64,000 nt of DNA from Pseudanabaena sp. FACHB-1998 (GCF_014696355.1 NZ_JACJQA010000003.1:124001-188000); one strand, 5' to 3'; shown: positions 8,676-17,418, counted from the stretch's first letter. The notes: generated by a model from the sequence alone, not told the origin. Numbers and translations are program-made.

Positions 8676-9470
8676 TTAAACAGGCAAGCCTAGAAAGGTT
8701 TTGATTAACTTGATATTTTCTTGGGCTTTTTGTTGCCAATTGCCGTTATTAGAGAACAAATCTAAAGCTAAATAAACGGATATCTTTTGACCTGAATTTA
8801 GAACTACATAAACTGGATTTACGGGAACACCGTTGGTTGCTAATGCTTCTGGACTGATAATAACATCTGAGATTTCCTCTAAAGAATATTCAGAGCTTTT
8901 TTGACTTATTAAGCCTTTACTTTCTATCTTAAATTTATAGAGATTCTTGTCAAAGGTGCAAATTCTAATCTGAGCAACTGCCAAGAAAAATAATGTACTA
9001 AGGGGCATCCATAGGCAAAACCAAATTAGTAAAATTGCACTGGGATACAGATTTACGGAAAATGATTTTTGCTGACTATTTCTCAAGAAATTATTGATTT
9101 GATAAGCCATTTCATCTTGCTTTAGAGTATTGCCTCCGCTTTCCCATACCTCACTTAATGGAATACTTCCTTGTTTCGTATTAATTTCGATGCGATGCAG
9201 TATTCCTTCCCGATCATATTTTCGCTTAACCTCAGCACTTAGCAACTGGTTGAGTGGAATTTGGGTCGTGCGAGTTCCTAGCACACTGACAGTTGATTTT
9301 TGGCATAGGTCATTTCCCGTGCCTTGTCTTTTACAGCTAAAGGATTTGATGTCTATGAAAAAAGCACCAATTAACAGACCAATCGTAGGAAATATTGCCA
9401 TAAATAGCCACAATCCCATCGGTCTGCTATAGAACACAAGTCTCTTGGGTGTCTGTTCTAATATCTTCAT
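8676..9470 (-). CDS. Membrane protein of unknown function
   Basis: 264 residues. Two hydrophobic segments are visible: about residues 17-37 (LWLFMAIFPTIGLLIGAFF) and about 143-168 (PSAILLIWFCLWMPLSTLFFLAV). Between them is a soluble stretch containing two cysteines (CKRQGTGNDLCQ), and after them a hydrophilic C-terminal domain. No family recognised. It is probably the first gene of the minus-strand operon leading to DUF2993 and the kinase. Confidence 0.6.
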   Translation of the reverse strand: MKILEQTPKRLVFYSRPMGLWLFMAIFPTIGLLIGAFFIDIKSFSCKRQGTGNDLCQKSTVSVLGTRTTQIPLNQLLSAEVKRKYDREGILHRIEINTKQGSIPLSEVWESGGNTLKQDEMAYQINNFLRNSQQKSFSVNLYPSAILLIWFCLWMPLSTLFFLAVAQIRICTFDKNLYKFKIESKGLISQKSSEYSLEEISDVIISPEALATNGVPVNPVYVVLNSGQKISVYLALDLFSNNGNWQQKAQENIKLIKTFLGLPV

Positions 9471-9519
9471 GGCATTAAAGGTTTAGCTTTTAACTATAGT
9501 AATAGTCCCGCAATTGAAT

Positions 9520-9572
9520 GAAGAACTAATTTTTGTGGCGCGGCAAAGCTGCACCACAAAAATTAGTTCTTT
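9520..9572. repeat. Imperfect palindrome
   Basis: 18-bp outer arms (9520-9537 and 9555-9572) are perfect; the GGCGCGGC-AAA-GCTGCACC tip has mismatches. It lies between the membrane-protein gene and the end of cobS. Confidence 0.8.
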
Positions 9573-9586
9573 TGAAATTATAGGTT

Positions 9587-10339
9587 TTATAAGAAAGCGA
9601 TCGCTACTAAACTCAAAGCCTCCGTCCACTCGACGATCGCCCCGTAAGTATCGCCTGTATGCCCACCAAGTTGGCGATGAAACCATGCACCCATCAACCA
9701 AGCCAACCCAAAACATATCGCTGTTAAATTAATTGCGAAAGCAAATGAATTGTAAACATAGCCGATCGCTAAATTAGAGATCGTTAACAAAATCGCCACT
9801 AGCCACACTTGCCAGTGATGCAAATCCTCTTGATGGAACTTGCCTTTACCTGTCGCTTTGAGATAGGGATAAGCCATGATTGCGCGTAACTGTCCCCACC
9901 TTGCCCAAGCCCAAATACTCGCTAAAATCCAAAGGCGATGATTGCTGATACTGGCAAGGGCGAAAACTTTTAATAACAAAATGGCGATCGCTGCCATTGC
10001 CCCGAAAGCTCCCGTATTGCTATCCGCCATCACCTCAAGGCGACGCTGAGGATCGGTGACTGCTAACCCATCGGCGGTATCCATAGCCCCGTCAAGATGT
10101 AAGCCACCTGTGATTAATAGCCCTAATAAAATCGTGAGTAGCGATCGCAGGTAGATAAAGTCAGGTGTGGGCTTGAGCAGTCCTAGCCCGAAGTCCAAAC
10201 AGGCGATCGCCCCCCCAATCAAAGCCCCAATCAGGGGAGCATAAAGGGCAATTCCCCGAAAATCTAGGGTTCCTTGGGGATTTAAGGGCAAACAAGTATA
10301 AAAAATCAAAGCTGCTTGAAATTTTCGCCAATATTGCAT
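9587..10339 (-). CDS. cobS: Adenosylcobinamide-GDP ribazoletransferase (cobalamin synthase)
   Basis: 250 residues. The diagnostic CobS block GGLHLDGAMDTADGLA (Asp-rich, metal binding) is at residues 77-92, followed by RRLEVMADSNTGAFGA. The rest is strongly hydrophobic with about six membrane segments, as expected for this integral membrane enzyme, which joins adenosylcobinamide-GDP and alpha-ribazole in the last steps of B12 synthesis. No other cob gene is adjacent, and I see no cobalamin riboswitch in the short upstream gap. Confidence 0.93.
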   Translation of the reverse strand: MQYWRKFQAALIFYTCLPLNPQGTLDFRGIALYAPLIGALIGGAIACLDFGLGLLKPTPDFIYLRSLLTILLGLLITGGLHLDGAMDTADGLAVTDPQRRLEVMADSNTGAFGAMAAIAILLLKVFALASISNHRLWILASIWAWARWGQLRAIMAYPYLKATGKGKFHQEDLHHWQVWLVAILLTISNLAIGYVYNSFAFAINLTAICFGLAWLMGAWFHRQLGGHTGDTYGAIVEWTEALSLVAIAFL

Positions 10340-10373
10340 TTTAAGTAAAGCTAAAGTAAAGCTAGATTATCTC

Positions 10374-10424
10374 CATTTGGCGCTATTTAGACAGCCCGCA
10401 GCGCCGCCTAAATAGCGCCAAATG
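10374..10424. repeat. Palindrome with eroded loop
   Basis: 17-bp arms 10374-10390 and 10408-10424 are perfect; the 17-nt loop looks like a decayed GCGGCGC tip. It lies between the divergent cobS and protease genes, so it is in a promoter region, not a terminator position. Confidence 0.8.
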
Positions 10425-10483
10425 AAGTTAGATTGGTTAGGATAGAGAGAATATTTTTTGCATCAAGAGTTTGCATAGAGAGC

Positions 10484-11758
10484 ATGATAAAGCAGCGTCG
10501 TATTTGGTCTTGGTTATTAATTGGTGTAATGGCGATCGCGATCCAGTTTTTGGCGATTAGTGGCGCAAATGCTGCGGTTACCGACTATTTACAAGAACAA
10601 AAATTTTTAACTAATGTTTGGCAAATCGTTAATCGTTCCTATTTCGATCCTGAATTTAATAATCAAAATTGGTATAAAGTTCGCCGCCAATTCATCAATC
10701 GCAAGTTTAATAGTCGAGAAGAAACCTATGCGGCGATTAAAGAAATGTTGGCAACTTTAGATGAACCATTTACAAGGTTTCTCGAGCCAGAAAAGTTTAA
10801 AAGTATGCAAACCAGTACGGCGGGAGAGTTAACTGGGGTGGGTTTGCAGATTGCGGTTGATGAATTTGATGAGCGAGTGACCGTAATTGCGCCGATTGAG
10901 GGTTCGCCTGCGGATCTAGCGGGGGTGCGATCGCGCGATCGCATTGTTGGCATTGATAATATCCCCACTAAGGGCTTAACGCTGGATGAATGCGCTAACA
11001 GAATGCGTGGAGCGATCGGCTCTGAGGTCAAGCTCACCCTAGAACGCCCTCTCGCTGATGGTAAAGGCGTTGAAAAATTAGACCTATTGATTAAACGCGA
11101 TCGCATTGCTGTAACACCAATTATCGCCAAACTCAATCAAGAGGGCGATCATAAAGTTGGCTATGTTCGTCTCAATCAATTTAATGGCAATGCCTCGGCG
11201 GACATGGAAAAAACCCTGAAGAAGTTTAAAGCGGAAGGAGCCGATCGCTATGTCTTAGATCTACGCGGAAATCCGGGGGGGCTGTTTGATGCGGGCTTAC
11301 AAATTGCGCGGATGCTCATTTCTGAAGGAACTGTTGTCTACACCGTAGATCGGCATGGAGTGCAAGAAAGCTTTGAAACTAAAGGGGACGCAATTATCAA
11401 TGAGCCTTTAGTTGTTCTGACCGATGGCGGCACGGCAAGCGCTAGTGAGATTCTCGCGGGTGCTTTACAGGAAAACCATCGCGCCCAATTAGTAGGTACA
11501 AAAACCTTTGGCAAGGGCTTAATTCAATCTCTCTATGAATTAGAAGATGGCGCAGGTTTAGCCGTGACGATCGCTAAATATGAAACTCCCTTACATCACA
11601 ATATCCATAAACGCGGCATTATTCCTGATGTGGAAGTTTCCCTCAGTGAGCCAATTACTCGTAAGCAATTAGGCACAAACGAAGATTCGCAATATATTGC
11701 GGCTCTATCAGTTCTAGATGGAACCTATAAAAATGTAATTGTGAAGTCTGCTAACTAA
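10484..11758 (+). CDS. ctpA: Carboxyl-terminal processing protease (S41 family)
   Basis: About 425 residues from ATG 10484; the 17 residues upstream in frame look spurious. An export signal (KQRRIWSWLLIGVMAIAIQFLAISGANA) directs it to the thylakoid lumen or periplasm. A PDZ domain spans about residues 95-180 (GELTGVGLQIAVDE, GVRSRDRIVGID). The S41 catalytic dyad is visible as Ser in GGTASASEILAGALQ and Lys in GTKTFGKGLIQS. In cyanobacteria CtpA processes the D1 precursor of photosystem II, and paralogues CtpB and CtpC exist; I cannot tell which paralogue this is from sequence alone. Confidence 0.88.
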   Translation: MIKQRRIWSWLLIGVMAIAIQFLAISGANAAVTDYLQEQKFLTNVWQIVNRSYFDPEFNNQNWYKVRRQFINRKFNSREETYAAIKEMLATLDEPFTRFLEPEKFKSMQTSTAGELTGVGLQIAVDEFDERVTVIAPIEGSPADLAGVRSRDRIVGIDNIPTKGLTLDECANRMRGAIGSEVKLTLERPLADGKGVEKLDLLIKRDRIAVTPIIAKLNQEGDHKVGYVRLNQFNGNASADMEKTLKKFKAEGADRYVLDLRGNPGGLFDAGLQIARMLISEGTVVYTVDRHGVQESFETKGDAIINEPLVVLTDGGTASASEILAGALQENHRAQLVGTKTFGKGLIQSLYELEDGAGLAVTIAKYETPLHHNIHKRGIIPDVEVSLSEPITRKQLGTNEDSQYIAALSVLDGTYKNVIVKSAN

Positions 11759-11843
11759 CCCCCTTTGGTTCCCCCTTGGAAAGGGGGAAGACCATAAATC
11801 TAGTTTCCTCCCCTTCCAAAGGGGAGGACTAAGGAGGGGTTCT
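11756..11843. repeat. C/G-rich hairpin repeat between convergent genes
   Basis: Two nested hairpins (CCCCCTTGGAAAGGGGG and CTCCCCTTCCAAAGGGGAG) within an outer ACCCC.../...GGGGT pair. It overlaps the protease stop and the cysK stop. Related sequence lies at 54272-54391. Probably serves as a bidirectional terminator. Confidence 0.75.
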
Positions 11844-12795
11844 AACTTAGTGCCATCAATTCAGGATCTTGGAATAGAGGCGTACTTAAGTAGCGCTCAC
11901 CAAAACTAGGCTGAATCATCACTACCATCTTGCCAGCATTCTCAGGACGTTTTGCAATTTGAACTGCGGCATAAAGCGCCGCACCACTAGAAATACCCGA
12001 TAGAAGTCCCTCTTCTCTGGCTAATCTGCGTCCAAAGGCGATCGCTTGATCATCCGATACAGGAATAATCTCATCAATCAGTTCGGTTTTCAAAACCTCT
12101 GGGATAAATCCTGCGCCGATGCCTTGAATCTTATGAGGGCCGGGGCGACTTCCTGCTAAAACTTGACTATTGGCTGGCTCAACGGCGATCGCTTTAAACG
12201 ATGGCTTACGGGACTTAATTACTTCCGCAATCCCTGTAATCGTTCCGCCAGTACCAACTCCAGAAATCAAGAAATCAATTCCGCCATCGGTATCTTCCCA
12301 AATCTCTTCCGCCGTAGTTTTGCGATGGATTGCAGGATTGGAAGGATTGCGGAACTGCTGCAACATATAAGCATCGGGAGTGGTTTCGCTGATTTCCTTA
12401 GCGCGACGGATTGCGCCGCCCATTCCTTCTGTTCCGGGGGTAAGTTCGAGAGTGGCTCCGTAAGCACGTAACATTGATCGCCTTTCCATACTCATAGTTT
12501 CAGGCATGGTCAAGATCAATTTATATCCCTTCGCCGCCGCTACCATGGCTAGGGCAATGCCTGTATTGCCCGAAGTTGGCTCTACTAAAACGGTCTTATT
12601 GGGTGAAATTAAGCCCTGTTCCTCGGCTTCTTGAATCATATTCACCCCAATCCGATCCTTGACTGAGGCGGCGGGATTCATGCCCTCTAGTTTGACGATA
12701 ATTCTTGCTACACAGCCTTCAGCCTTGGGAATACGCTGCAATTCGACAAGGGGAGTACGACCGACTAATTCAGTTATGTTATTGGCGATTTTCAT
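11842..12795 (-). CDS. cysK: Cysteine synthase A (O-acetylserine sulfhydrylase)
   Basis: 317 residues from ATG 12795 ([20 protein letters not shown]); the upstream 37 in-frame residues do not resemble the family. The PLP lysine lies in [11 protein letters not shown], the substrate loop in [13 protein letters not shown], and the PLP-phosphate loop in [15 protein letters not shown]. The enzyme makes cysteine from O-acetylserine and sulfide. It is transcribed divergently from the gene at 13012. Confidence 0.95.
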   Translation of the reverse strand: MKIANNITELVGRTPLVELQRIPKAEGCVARIIVKLEGMNPAASVKDRIGVNMIQEAEEQGLISPNKTVLVEPTSGNTGIALAMVAAAKGYKLILTMPETMSMERRSMLRAYGATLELTPGTEGMGGAIRRAKEISETTPDAYMLQQFRNPSNPAIHRKTTAEEIWEDTDGGIDFLISGVGTGGTITGIAEVIKSRKPSFKAIAVEPANSQVLAGSRPGPHKIQGIGAGFIPEVLKTELIDEIIPVSDDQAIAFGRRLAREEGLLSGISSGAALYAAVQIAKRPENAGKMVVMIQPSFGERYLSTPLFQDPELMALS

Positions 12796-13011
12796 AGATA
12801 AAAGCTTAGATGATTGCGGGTAAATGAGCTTGTAGTCAACTTTAGAGCATTTTTGAGGGCTTGGAGCTTTTAGACAAATCCCGCGATCGCTACTTTTCTC
12901 CCCCAAAAGCTACACACACTAACCTTTTTCGGCTTTAATGGGGATGTGGCGATCGCAAAAAAATTTCACAACATCATCACAAACTTATTAATTAATATTA
13001 AATAAACTCCT

Positions 13012-13419
13012 ATGGCTGCTACTTTAAAAGATTTTTTAGAAGAATGTCACACTCTCGGCTTAGTCCGTCTGATCGTTACCAGTGATGCGGGTGTGTTGGA
13101 AGCTAGGGTAAATATCGAGAAGCTTTTTTATGCGGAACTCCCCAAGGGCAAGTATGCGAATATGCATTCTGAGCATATCGAGTTTCATCTAAACATGGAC
13201 AAAATCACCGATGTCCGTTTTGAAACCGCCGAAGCCAAACGCGGCAATTTCACCACCTACGCCATCCGCTTCCTCGATGCTGATGACAAGGCGCAAATGA
13301 GTGCTTTCTTGCAATGGGGTAAACCGGGGGAATATGCTGAAGGTCAGGTCGAAGCATGGACTGCTCTCAAGGTCAAGTACGGCGAAACTTGGAAGCCTGA
13401 ACCTGTTGAGAGTGTATAG
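13012..13419 (+). CDS. ChuX/HutX-like protein
   Basis: 135 residues, no signal peptide or membrane segment. The pattern F-x-x-LPKGKYAN...IEFHLNMDKITDVRFE...TYAIRFLDADDKAQMSAFL...WGKPGEY resembles the ChuX/HutX haem-utilisation fold found as single-domain proteins in cyanobacteria. That assignment comes from recalled family patterns and is moderate only. It is a stand-alone gene at the left edge of the toxin-antitoxin island. Confidence 0.5.
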   Translation: MAATLKDFLEECHTLGLVRLIVTSDAGVLEARVNIEKLFYAELPKGKYANMHSEHIEFHLNMDKITDVRFETAEAKRGNFTTYAIRFLDADDKAQMSAFLQWGKPGEYAEGQVEAWTALKVKYGETWKPEPVESV

Positions 13420-13468
13420 GTCATAATTGTTAATATTTCTATCTGCAACTACGCCAGAGTGAAAGTCA

Positions 13469-13753
13469 ATGCAACAAACTATTACTAAAGATCAAGAACT
13501 TAGCACCAATATTTCCTTAGATGATGAGGTGCTAAAAATCTTTGCGAAAATGCCAGACGCTCTCAAGATCGAGGTTCTGCACTATGCGGAATATCTATTG
13601 AATAAGGGAATTGAAAAATCATCGGGTTCGGCGATCGCAAGTGATGGCATACCCAAGAAAAAGTACAGGCAAGCAGGAACGATGACAGGGCTGATTGTGA
13701 TGGCAGAGGATTTTGATGAGCCATTGGCAGAAATGCAAGAGTATATGTATTAA
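13469..13753 (+). CDS. Antitoxin of a PIN-type pair (DUF2281/VapB-like)
   Basis: 94 residues. The central motif LKIEVLHYAEYLLNK is the DUF2281-type helix, and the C-terminus (MAEDFDEPLAEMQEYM) is the acidic tail that in such antitoxins occupies the PIN toxin active site. It is followed after 5 bp by a PIN-domain gene, the usual antitoxin-first order, so the pair is probably self-regulated. Confidence 0.8.
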   Translation: MQQTITKDQELSTNISLDDEVLKIFAKMPDALKIEVLHYAEYLLNKGIEKSSGSAIASDGIPKKKYRQAGTMTGLIVMAEDFDEPLAEMQEYMY

Positions 13754-13758
13754 GTCCT

Positions 13759-14142
13759 ATGCTTTTAGATACGCATACTCTACTTTGGTTTCTCAATAAT
13801 GATTTACGCTTGCCAGTAAATGTCAGACAAAAAATTGAAGAAACTGAGCTTATATTTGTTAGTGCTGTTTCTCTTTGGGAGATTGCAATCAAAATCAATA
13901 TTGGCAAACTAAACATCCTGACTTCTTTTGAAGCAATCAAAGAGAATATGAATGCTCTGAACATTCAAGAGTTGCCGATTGAATTTGATGATAGCCTTGC
14001 CTATATTGGTTTGCCAATCCTAAAAGAACATAAAGATCCCTTTGATCGGATGATTGTCTCCCAAGCTATGAGGCGATCGTTGACTCTAGTTAGCGCAGAT
14101 AAAAAACTTGATGCTTATCCAGTTAACAGACTCTGGGAATAA
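13759..14142 (+). CDS. PIN-domain toxin (VapC-like)
   Basis: 127 residues. The acidic PIN residues are visible: D4 in LLDTHTLLWFL, Glu in SLWEIAIK, and Asp in DPFDRMIVSQA and LVSADKKLDAY. VapC toxins are Mg-dependent RNases that cut tRNA or rRNA. The subfamily (LLDTHxxLW...SxWEIxIK) is the one usually paired with DUF2281 antitoxins, consistent with the upstream gene. Confidence 0.88.
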   Translation: MLLDTHTLLWFLNNDLRLPVNVRQKIEETELIFVSAVSLWEIAIKINIGKLNILTSFEAIKENMNALNIQELPIEFDDSLAYIGLPILKEHKDPFDRMIVSQAMRRSLTLVSADKKLDAYPVNRLWE

Positions 14143-14366
14143 GTGAAGTTATAATCAGATTTCAAAGACAAGTACTGTAAAACTTGAAAACCTCAACCAG
14201 TTGATAGTGCATAAGTTTTGTAAAAATATTTTGATATATCCAAATTCGATATTTCAAGAGATTATCAAAAAGCACTTATTTTGTTCAGATTGCCTATAAA
14301 AATGCAATAGATTTCAATTATTGCTACTTTGTCTCCAAGTAAATGTTTCTGAAATCTATGATAAAT

Positions 14367-14657
14367 ATGTCGAGAAACAATCAAAATGATAATACGATCA
14401 ATCTTATTAAAGATAAAATTCAACGGCGTTATTATGATATTTCACGTTTTGCAATGGAGTCTGCGGCTCAATGCGGTCTAACAATCTTGGATATTGAAGT
14501 AGCTATTTTAAATGGTGAGATCATCAATATTGAAGAAGACTCTAAAGGAGAAAAATATGAAATCGTGGGTGAAGATGGTCTAATTATTGTTGAGGGTAGA
14601 TTTTCATTCGCTGGCAAATATATGATTTTTTCAGTTTACACAATAAATGTATGGTAG
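14367..14657 (+). CDS. DUF4258 protein, probable toxin of a YgiT-type pair
   Basis: About 96 residues. The pattern RRYYDISRFAMESAAQCGLTILDIEVAILNGEIINIEED...YEIVGEDGLIIVEGRF resembles DUF4258, whose members are predicted RNase toxins paired with YgiT zinc fingers. The start is uncertain (14343 or 14367). The next gene overlaps or adjoins it, as in co-translated toxin-antitoxin pairs. The order is toxin first, as in mqsRA-like systems. Confidence 0.7.
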   Translation: MSRNNQNDNTINLIKDKIQRRYYDISRFAMESAAQCGLTILDIEVAILNGEIINIEEDSKGEKYEIVGEDGLIIVEGRFSFAGKYMIFSVYTINVW

Positions 14658-14673
14658 CGAAATATTAATATTT

Positions 14674-14916
14674 ATGAAAATGGATAATAATTGTGAATAT
14701 TGCCAAGGAACTATTTATCAGCACTATGTCAAACAAGAAGTATTTAAGCATAAAGTGAGAATTGTAATTATTGAAAATACCTATGTTGGAGTCTGCGGTA
14801 GCTGCGGAAGTAGATATTATTCAGCACAGCTTCTTCATTTGGTTCATGACGTTGCTACAGGAACTAAATTGCCACAAAGAATTGAACAAATTCCAGTCAT
14901 AGACTTATTAAATTAG
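14674..14916 (+). CDS. YgiT-type zinc-finger protein, probable antitoxin
   Basis: About 80 residues. Two CxxC pairs (CEYC and CGSCG) with a spacing typical of the YgiT/MqsA N-terminal zinc finger are present, but no downstream helix-turn-helix, so it corresponds to the short YgiT-only form. ATG 14674 gives a standard start; ATG 14647 would overlap the upstream gene by 11 bp. Confidence 0.75.
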   Translation: MKMDNNCEYCQGTIYQHYVKQEVFKHKVRIVIIENTYVGVCGSCGSRYYSAQLLHLVHDVATGTKLPQRIEQIPVIDLLN

Positions 14917-14944
14917 CCCTAGTTGCCCAAACAGCTTAAACAAT

Positions 14945-15007
14945 GCGTGATCGATTTTTGATTTTTGAAGTGGCGATTGCGATTTTGGGTGTTGGGGGGG
15001 CGATCTC
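14945..15007. repeat. Toxin-antitoxin island spacer repeat A
   Basis: Follows the YgiT gene. It shares the order T-rich block (TTTTTGATTTTTGAAGTGG), degenerate HIP1 (GCGATTGCGATTTTGGGTGTT) and G-run (GGGGGGGCGATC) with spacers B and C. Confidence 0.7.
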
Positions 15008-15067
15008 TTGACCTCATGTTAGGATTTGTCAATGTAAATATACTGATACTCACAAATTAATTCTCTT

Positions 15068-15289
15068 ATGAACACCCTAGTAGAGATTAAAACAGCGATC
15101 ACTAGATTATCTGATGACGAAGCATCAACATTATTGTCGTGGCTACAAGAACGCTCAGAAGATGACTGGGACAAGCAAATAAAGAAAGACTCAGAGCAAG
15201 GTAAATTAAACAAAGTCCTTCAACGAACAAAAGCTCATATCGCCGCCAATCGCGTAAAGAAACTGGATGAAGTCCTTAACAACTCCTGA
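15068..15289 (+). CDS. Antitoxin of a RelE-like pair
   Basis: 73 residues, mostly helical and charged. The N-terminus VEIKTAITRLSDDEASTLLSWLQER resembles small cyanobacterial antitoxins. It overlaps the downstream RelE-like gene by 23 bp in another frame, a strong sign of translational coupling. No DNA-binding motif is obvious. Confidence 0.72.
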   Translation: MNTLVEIKTAITRLSDDEASTLLSWLQERSEDDWDKQIKKDSEQGKLNKVLQRTKAHIAANRVKKLDEVLNNS

Positions 15290-15530
15290 TTTTTGGGAAT
15301 CTTGCGCAGCCTTGCCACCAGCCATCAAAGCCCAAGCCCAAAAAACTTATCAAATCTGGATAAGCGATCGCTTCTATCCATCCTTACACTTTAAAAAAGT
15401 CAATCAAAATCTATGGTCTATTCGCATCAATAGAGAATATCGAGCTTTAGCCTTAAAAGAAGGAGATGATTACTATTGGTTCTGGATCGGTTTACATGAC
15501 AAATACGAGAGATTAATTGATGAAAGTTGA
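15267..15530 (+). CDS. RelE/ParE-superfamily toxin
   Basis: 87 residues. The pattern FWESCAALPPAIKAQAQKTYQIWISDRFYPSLHFKKVNQNLWSIRINREYRALALKEGDDYYWFWIGLHDKYERLI has the RelE features: an N-terminal helical pair, then the beta strands W-S-I-R-I-x-x-E-Y-R-A-L and a terminal F-W-I-G-x-H-D-x-Y motif. RelE-family toxins are ribosome-dependent or free mRNases. Confidence 0.82.
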   Translation: MKSLTTPDFWESCAALPPAIKAQAQKTYQIWISDRFYPSLHFKKVNQNLWSIRINREYRALALKEGDDYYWFWIGLHDKYERLIDES

Positions 15531-15539
15531 TTTTGAACA

Positions 15540-15608
15540 GGCGATCGCTGGTTGATTTTTTTGAAGTAGCGATCGCGATTTTGAGTTTTGAGGAGGCGAT
15601 CGCTGTTT
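15540..15608. repeat. Toxin-antitoxin island spacer repeat B
   Basis: Follows the RelE-like gene. HIP1, then a T-rich block and TTGAAGTA, HIP1, ATTTTGAGTTTTGAGGAG and HIP1. Nearly identical over about 60 bp to spacer C at 16214. Confidence 0.8.
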
Positions 15609-15665
15609 AAATTTTTTGTTGTGAGGGTCATGTTAACCTGTAGATAGAAATTAGGGAATAAAGCG

Positions 15666-15857
15666 ATGACTGCTGTAGTACAAGAGCTTCTAAATACCTT
15701 TGACAATCTGACATACTCAGAAAGACTAGATTTGTTGTCAGAAATTTTGAGGCGTACAGTTGATCTAGAATTTGAACCATTATCTGACGAAGAACTAACA
15801 CTAAATGCCGAAGATATTTTTCTAGCATTAGACGAAGAAGAGTTAACCTATGATTAG
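15666..15857 (+). CDS. Antitoxin of a MazF-like pair
   Basis: 63 residues with an acidic second half (EFEPLSDEELTLNAEDIFLALDEEE), a profile common in antitoxins that wrap round MazF. It overlaps the MazF-like gene by 8 bp, so the two are probably coupled. No ribbon-helix-helix or AbrB signature is seen. Confidence 0.78.
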   Translation: MTAVVQELLNTFDNLTYSERLDLLSEILRRTVDLEFEPLSDEELTLNAEDIFLALDEEELTYD

Positions 15858-16185
15858 TCCCGAACGTGGAGAAGTTTGGTTAGTTGATCTTGGCTATGTC
15901 GCGAAAGTCAGACCATGCTTAGTTATCAGCATTCCAGCCCTAGAAAGCGATCGCGCCTTAGTAACCCTAGTTCCACATACAACAAGTTTGCGCGATTCCA
16001 GATTTGAAGTACAACTTAAAGCTAAATTTCTTAGAGAAGGCGCATTTGACGTACAAAATCTCATCACAATTCCTCACGCCAAACTTTTACGTAAATTGGG
16101 AGAGCTAACATTAGAGCAAATGCAAGACTTAGAAGATGTATTGCTAGTATGGTTGGGACTTGAATCCGAAGAAGATGAAGACTAA
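15850..16185 (+). CDS. MazF/PemK-family toxin
   Basis: 111 residues. The conserved start RGEVWLVDLGYVAKVRPCLVIS, the T-x-V-P-H-T-T strand and the C-terminal LGELTLEQMQDLEDVLLVWLGL are characteristic of MazF/PemK endoribonucleases, which cut mRNA at short motifs. Confidence 0.9.
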   Translation: MISPERGEVWLVDLGYVAKVRPCLVISIPALESDRALVTLVPHTTSLRDSRFEVQLKAKFLREGAFDVQNLITIPHAKLLRKLGELTLEQMQDLEDVLLVWLGLESEEDED

Positions 16186-16213
16186 GTATGGAAAAATTTG
16201 AGGCTTTAAGAAA

Positions 16214-16276
16214 GGCGATCGCTGGGTGATTTTTTTGAAGTAGCGATCGCAATTTTGGGTGTTGAGGGGGCGATCA
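16214..16276. repeat. Toxin-antitoxin island spacer repeat C
   Basis: Follows the MazF-like gene. Same order as spacer B: HIP1, T-rich block with TTGAAGTA, HIP1, ATTTTGGGTGTTGAGGGGGCGATC. Confidence 0.8.
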
Positions 16277-16342
16277 GTCTGTATTAACAAAGCGACTCAA
16301 TTGTTATAATCATTTTTACAACATGAATGAGTTCTAACCCTA

Positions 16343-16558
16343 ATGTCAATAACCCTAGAAGAAAGAGTAGCAATCCTAGAAGCTGAAATCAACTTGATTA
16401 AGAATAAAGTGGAAAGTTCCACAACTACAGTAAAACCTTGGTGGGAGCAAATCACAGGAACATTTGCTGATAGCCCAGACTATGACAAAGCCATGCAACT
16501 AGGCAAAAAATACCGTGAGTCATTGCGTAAGACATCAACAAAGTCCCGCAAAAAATAG
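16343..16558 (+). CDS. Antitoxin of a second PIN-type pair
   Basis: 71 residues. An N-terminal coiled-coil-like helix (LEERVAILEAEINLIKNKVE) is followed by PWWEQITGTFADSPDYDKAMQLGKKYRESLR, a form often found upstream of cyanobacterial VapC genes. Its stop codon directly abuts the toxin start at 16559. Confidence 0.8.
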   Translation: MSITLEERVAILEAEINLIKNKVESSTTTVKPWWEQITGTFADSPDYDKAMQLGKKYRESLRKTSTKSRKK

Positions 16559-16981
16559 ATGTACATCCTCGATACAGACCATCTCAGCGTATTGGATCGT
16601 GGGGGGATTAACGCTCAGCGTCTTCTTACTCACTTAGCAAAAGTCAATCCTAATCAAGTCTCAGCAACCATCATCAGCTATGAAGAACAGACAAGAGGGT
16701 GGTTAAGCCACATTTCCAAAGCACGCAATCTTGAAGCACAAGTTGAAATTTACAAACAACTTAAAAGGCAAATCAACAATTACTGCGCTATCCCAATTAT
16801 TGATTTTGATATAGAAGCCGCGAATGAATTCCAACGCCTCAGAAAGTTATATCCTCGCCTCGGCACAATGGACTTAAAAATTGCAGCGATCGCGATCATT
16901 AACAATGCGATCGTATTGACTCGTAATACTTCTGATTTTGGGCAAATTGCTAACTTACAAATAGAAGATTGGACACAGTAA
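16559..16981 (+). CDS. PIN-domain toxin (VapC-like)
   Basis: 140 residues. YILDTDHLSVLDRGG supplies the first PIN Asp, SYEEQTRGWL the Glu, and LGTMDLKIAAIAIINNAIVLTRNTSDF the later Asp cluster. This is the LDTDHxS subfamily, distinct from the PIN toxin at 13759, so the two are not recent duplicates. Confidence 0.88.
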   Translation: MYILDTDHLSVLDRGGINAQRLLTHLAKVNPNQVSATIISYEEQTRGWLSHISKARNLEAQVEIYKQLKRQINNYCAIPIIDFDIEAANEFQRLRKLYPRLGTMDLKIAAIAIINNAIVLTRNTSDFGQIANLQIEDWTQ

Positions 16982-17022
16982 ATAATATTGTGAAAATTGT
17001 TGATTATCATTGAGGAATCAAA

Positions 17023-17319
17023 ATGAACGAAGATAAACTTAATCCAATTCATCCTGGGGAAGTTCTTTTAGAAGAATTTCTTAAGCCAATGAACTTGAGT
17101 CAAAACCAACTAGCGTTAGCTCTTCGAGTTCCCGCCCGACGTATTAACGAAATCATTCACGGTAAGCGACGAATCACCACAGATACGGCAATTCGCTTAG
17201 CATTCTATTTCAATATGTCCCCCAGATTTTGGCTTGGATTACAAATGGATTACGATTTAGATATAGCTGAAGATGAAGTTGGAGAAAAACTAAAAATGGA
17301 AGTAGCAGTTTTTAGCTAA
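17023..17319 (+). CDS. higA: HigA-type antitoxin without a partner
   Basis: 98 residues. IHPGEVLLEEFLKPMNLSQNQLALALRVPARRINEIIHGKRRITTDTAIRLAFYF is the classic HigA XRE-type helix-turn-helix. HigA normally follows a higB toxin gene. Here the gene 41 bp upstream is a PIN toxin and no HigB-like frame is present, so this copy looks orphaned. It may act as a repressor or as an anti-addiction gene. Confidence 0.85.
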   Translation: MNEDKLNPIHPGEVLLEEFLKPMNLSQNQLALALRVPARRINEIIHGKRRITTDTAIRLAFYFNMSPRFWLGLQMDYDLDIAEDEVGEKLKMEVAVFS

Positions 17320-17351
17320 AGCGATCGCTGTTTGATTTTTGGTTGAGACGC
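17320..17351. repeat. Toxin-antitoxin island spacer repeat D (short)
   Basis: HIP1 followed by TGTTTGATTTTTGGTTGAG directly after higA. It matches only the first part of spacers B and C. Confidence 0.55.
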
Positions 17352-17418
17352 TATTACACCCATTAAATTTGTTTTTTGCTAGACTACATACCAAATACTC
17401 ATTACTTTGAGGTTATTT

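Noticed and set aside
9483-9732. Small open frames on both strands near the cobS end
   Set aside because: They run across the palindrome at 9520-9572 into cobS in other frames and lack start signals.
10340-10430. Cobalamin riboswitch upstream of cobS
   Set aside because: The short gap holds only the palindrome 10374-10424; no B12-box-like sequence is seen.
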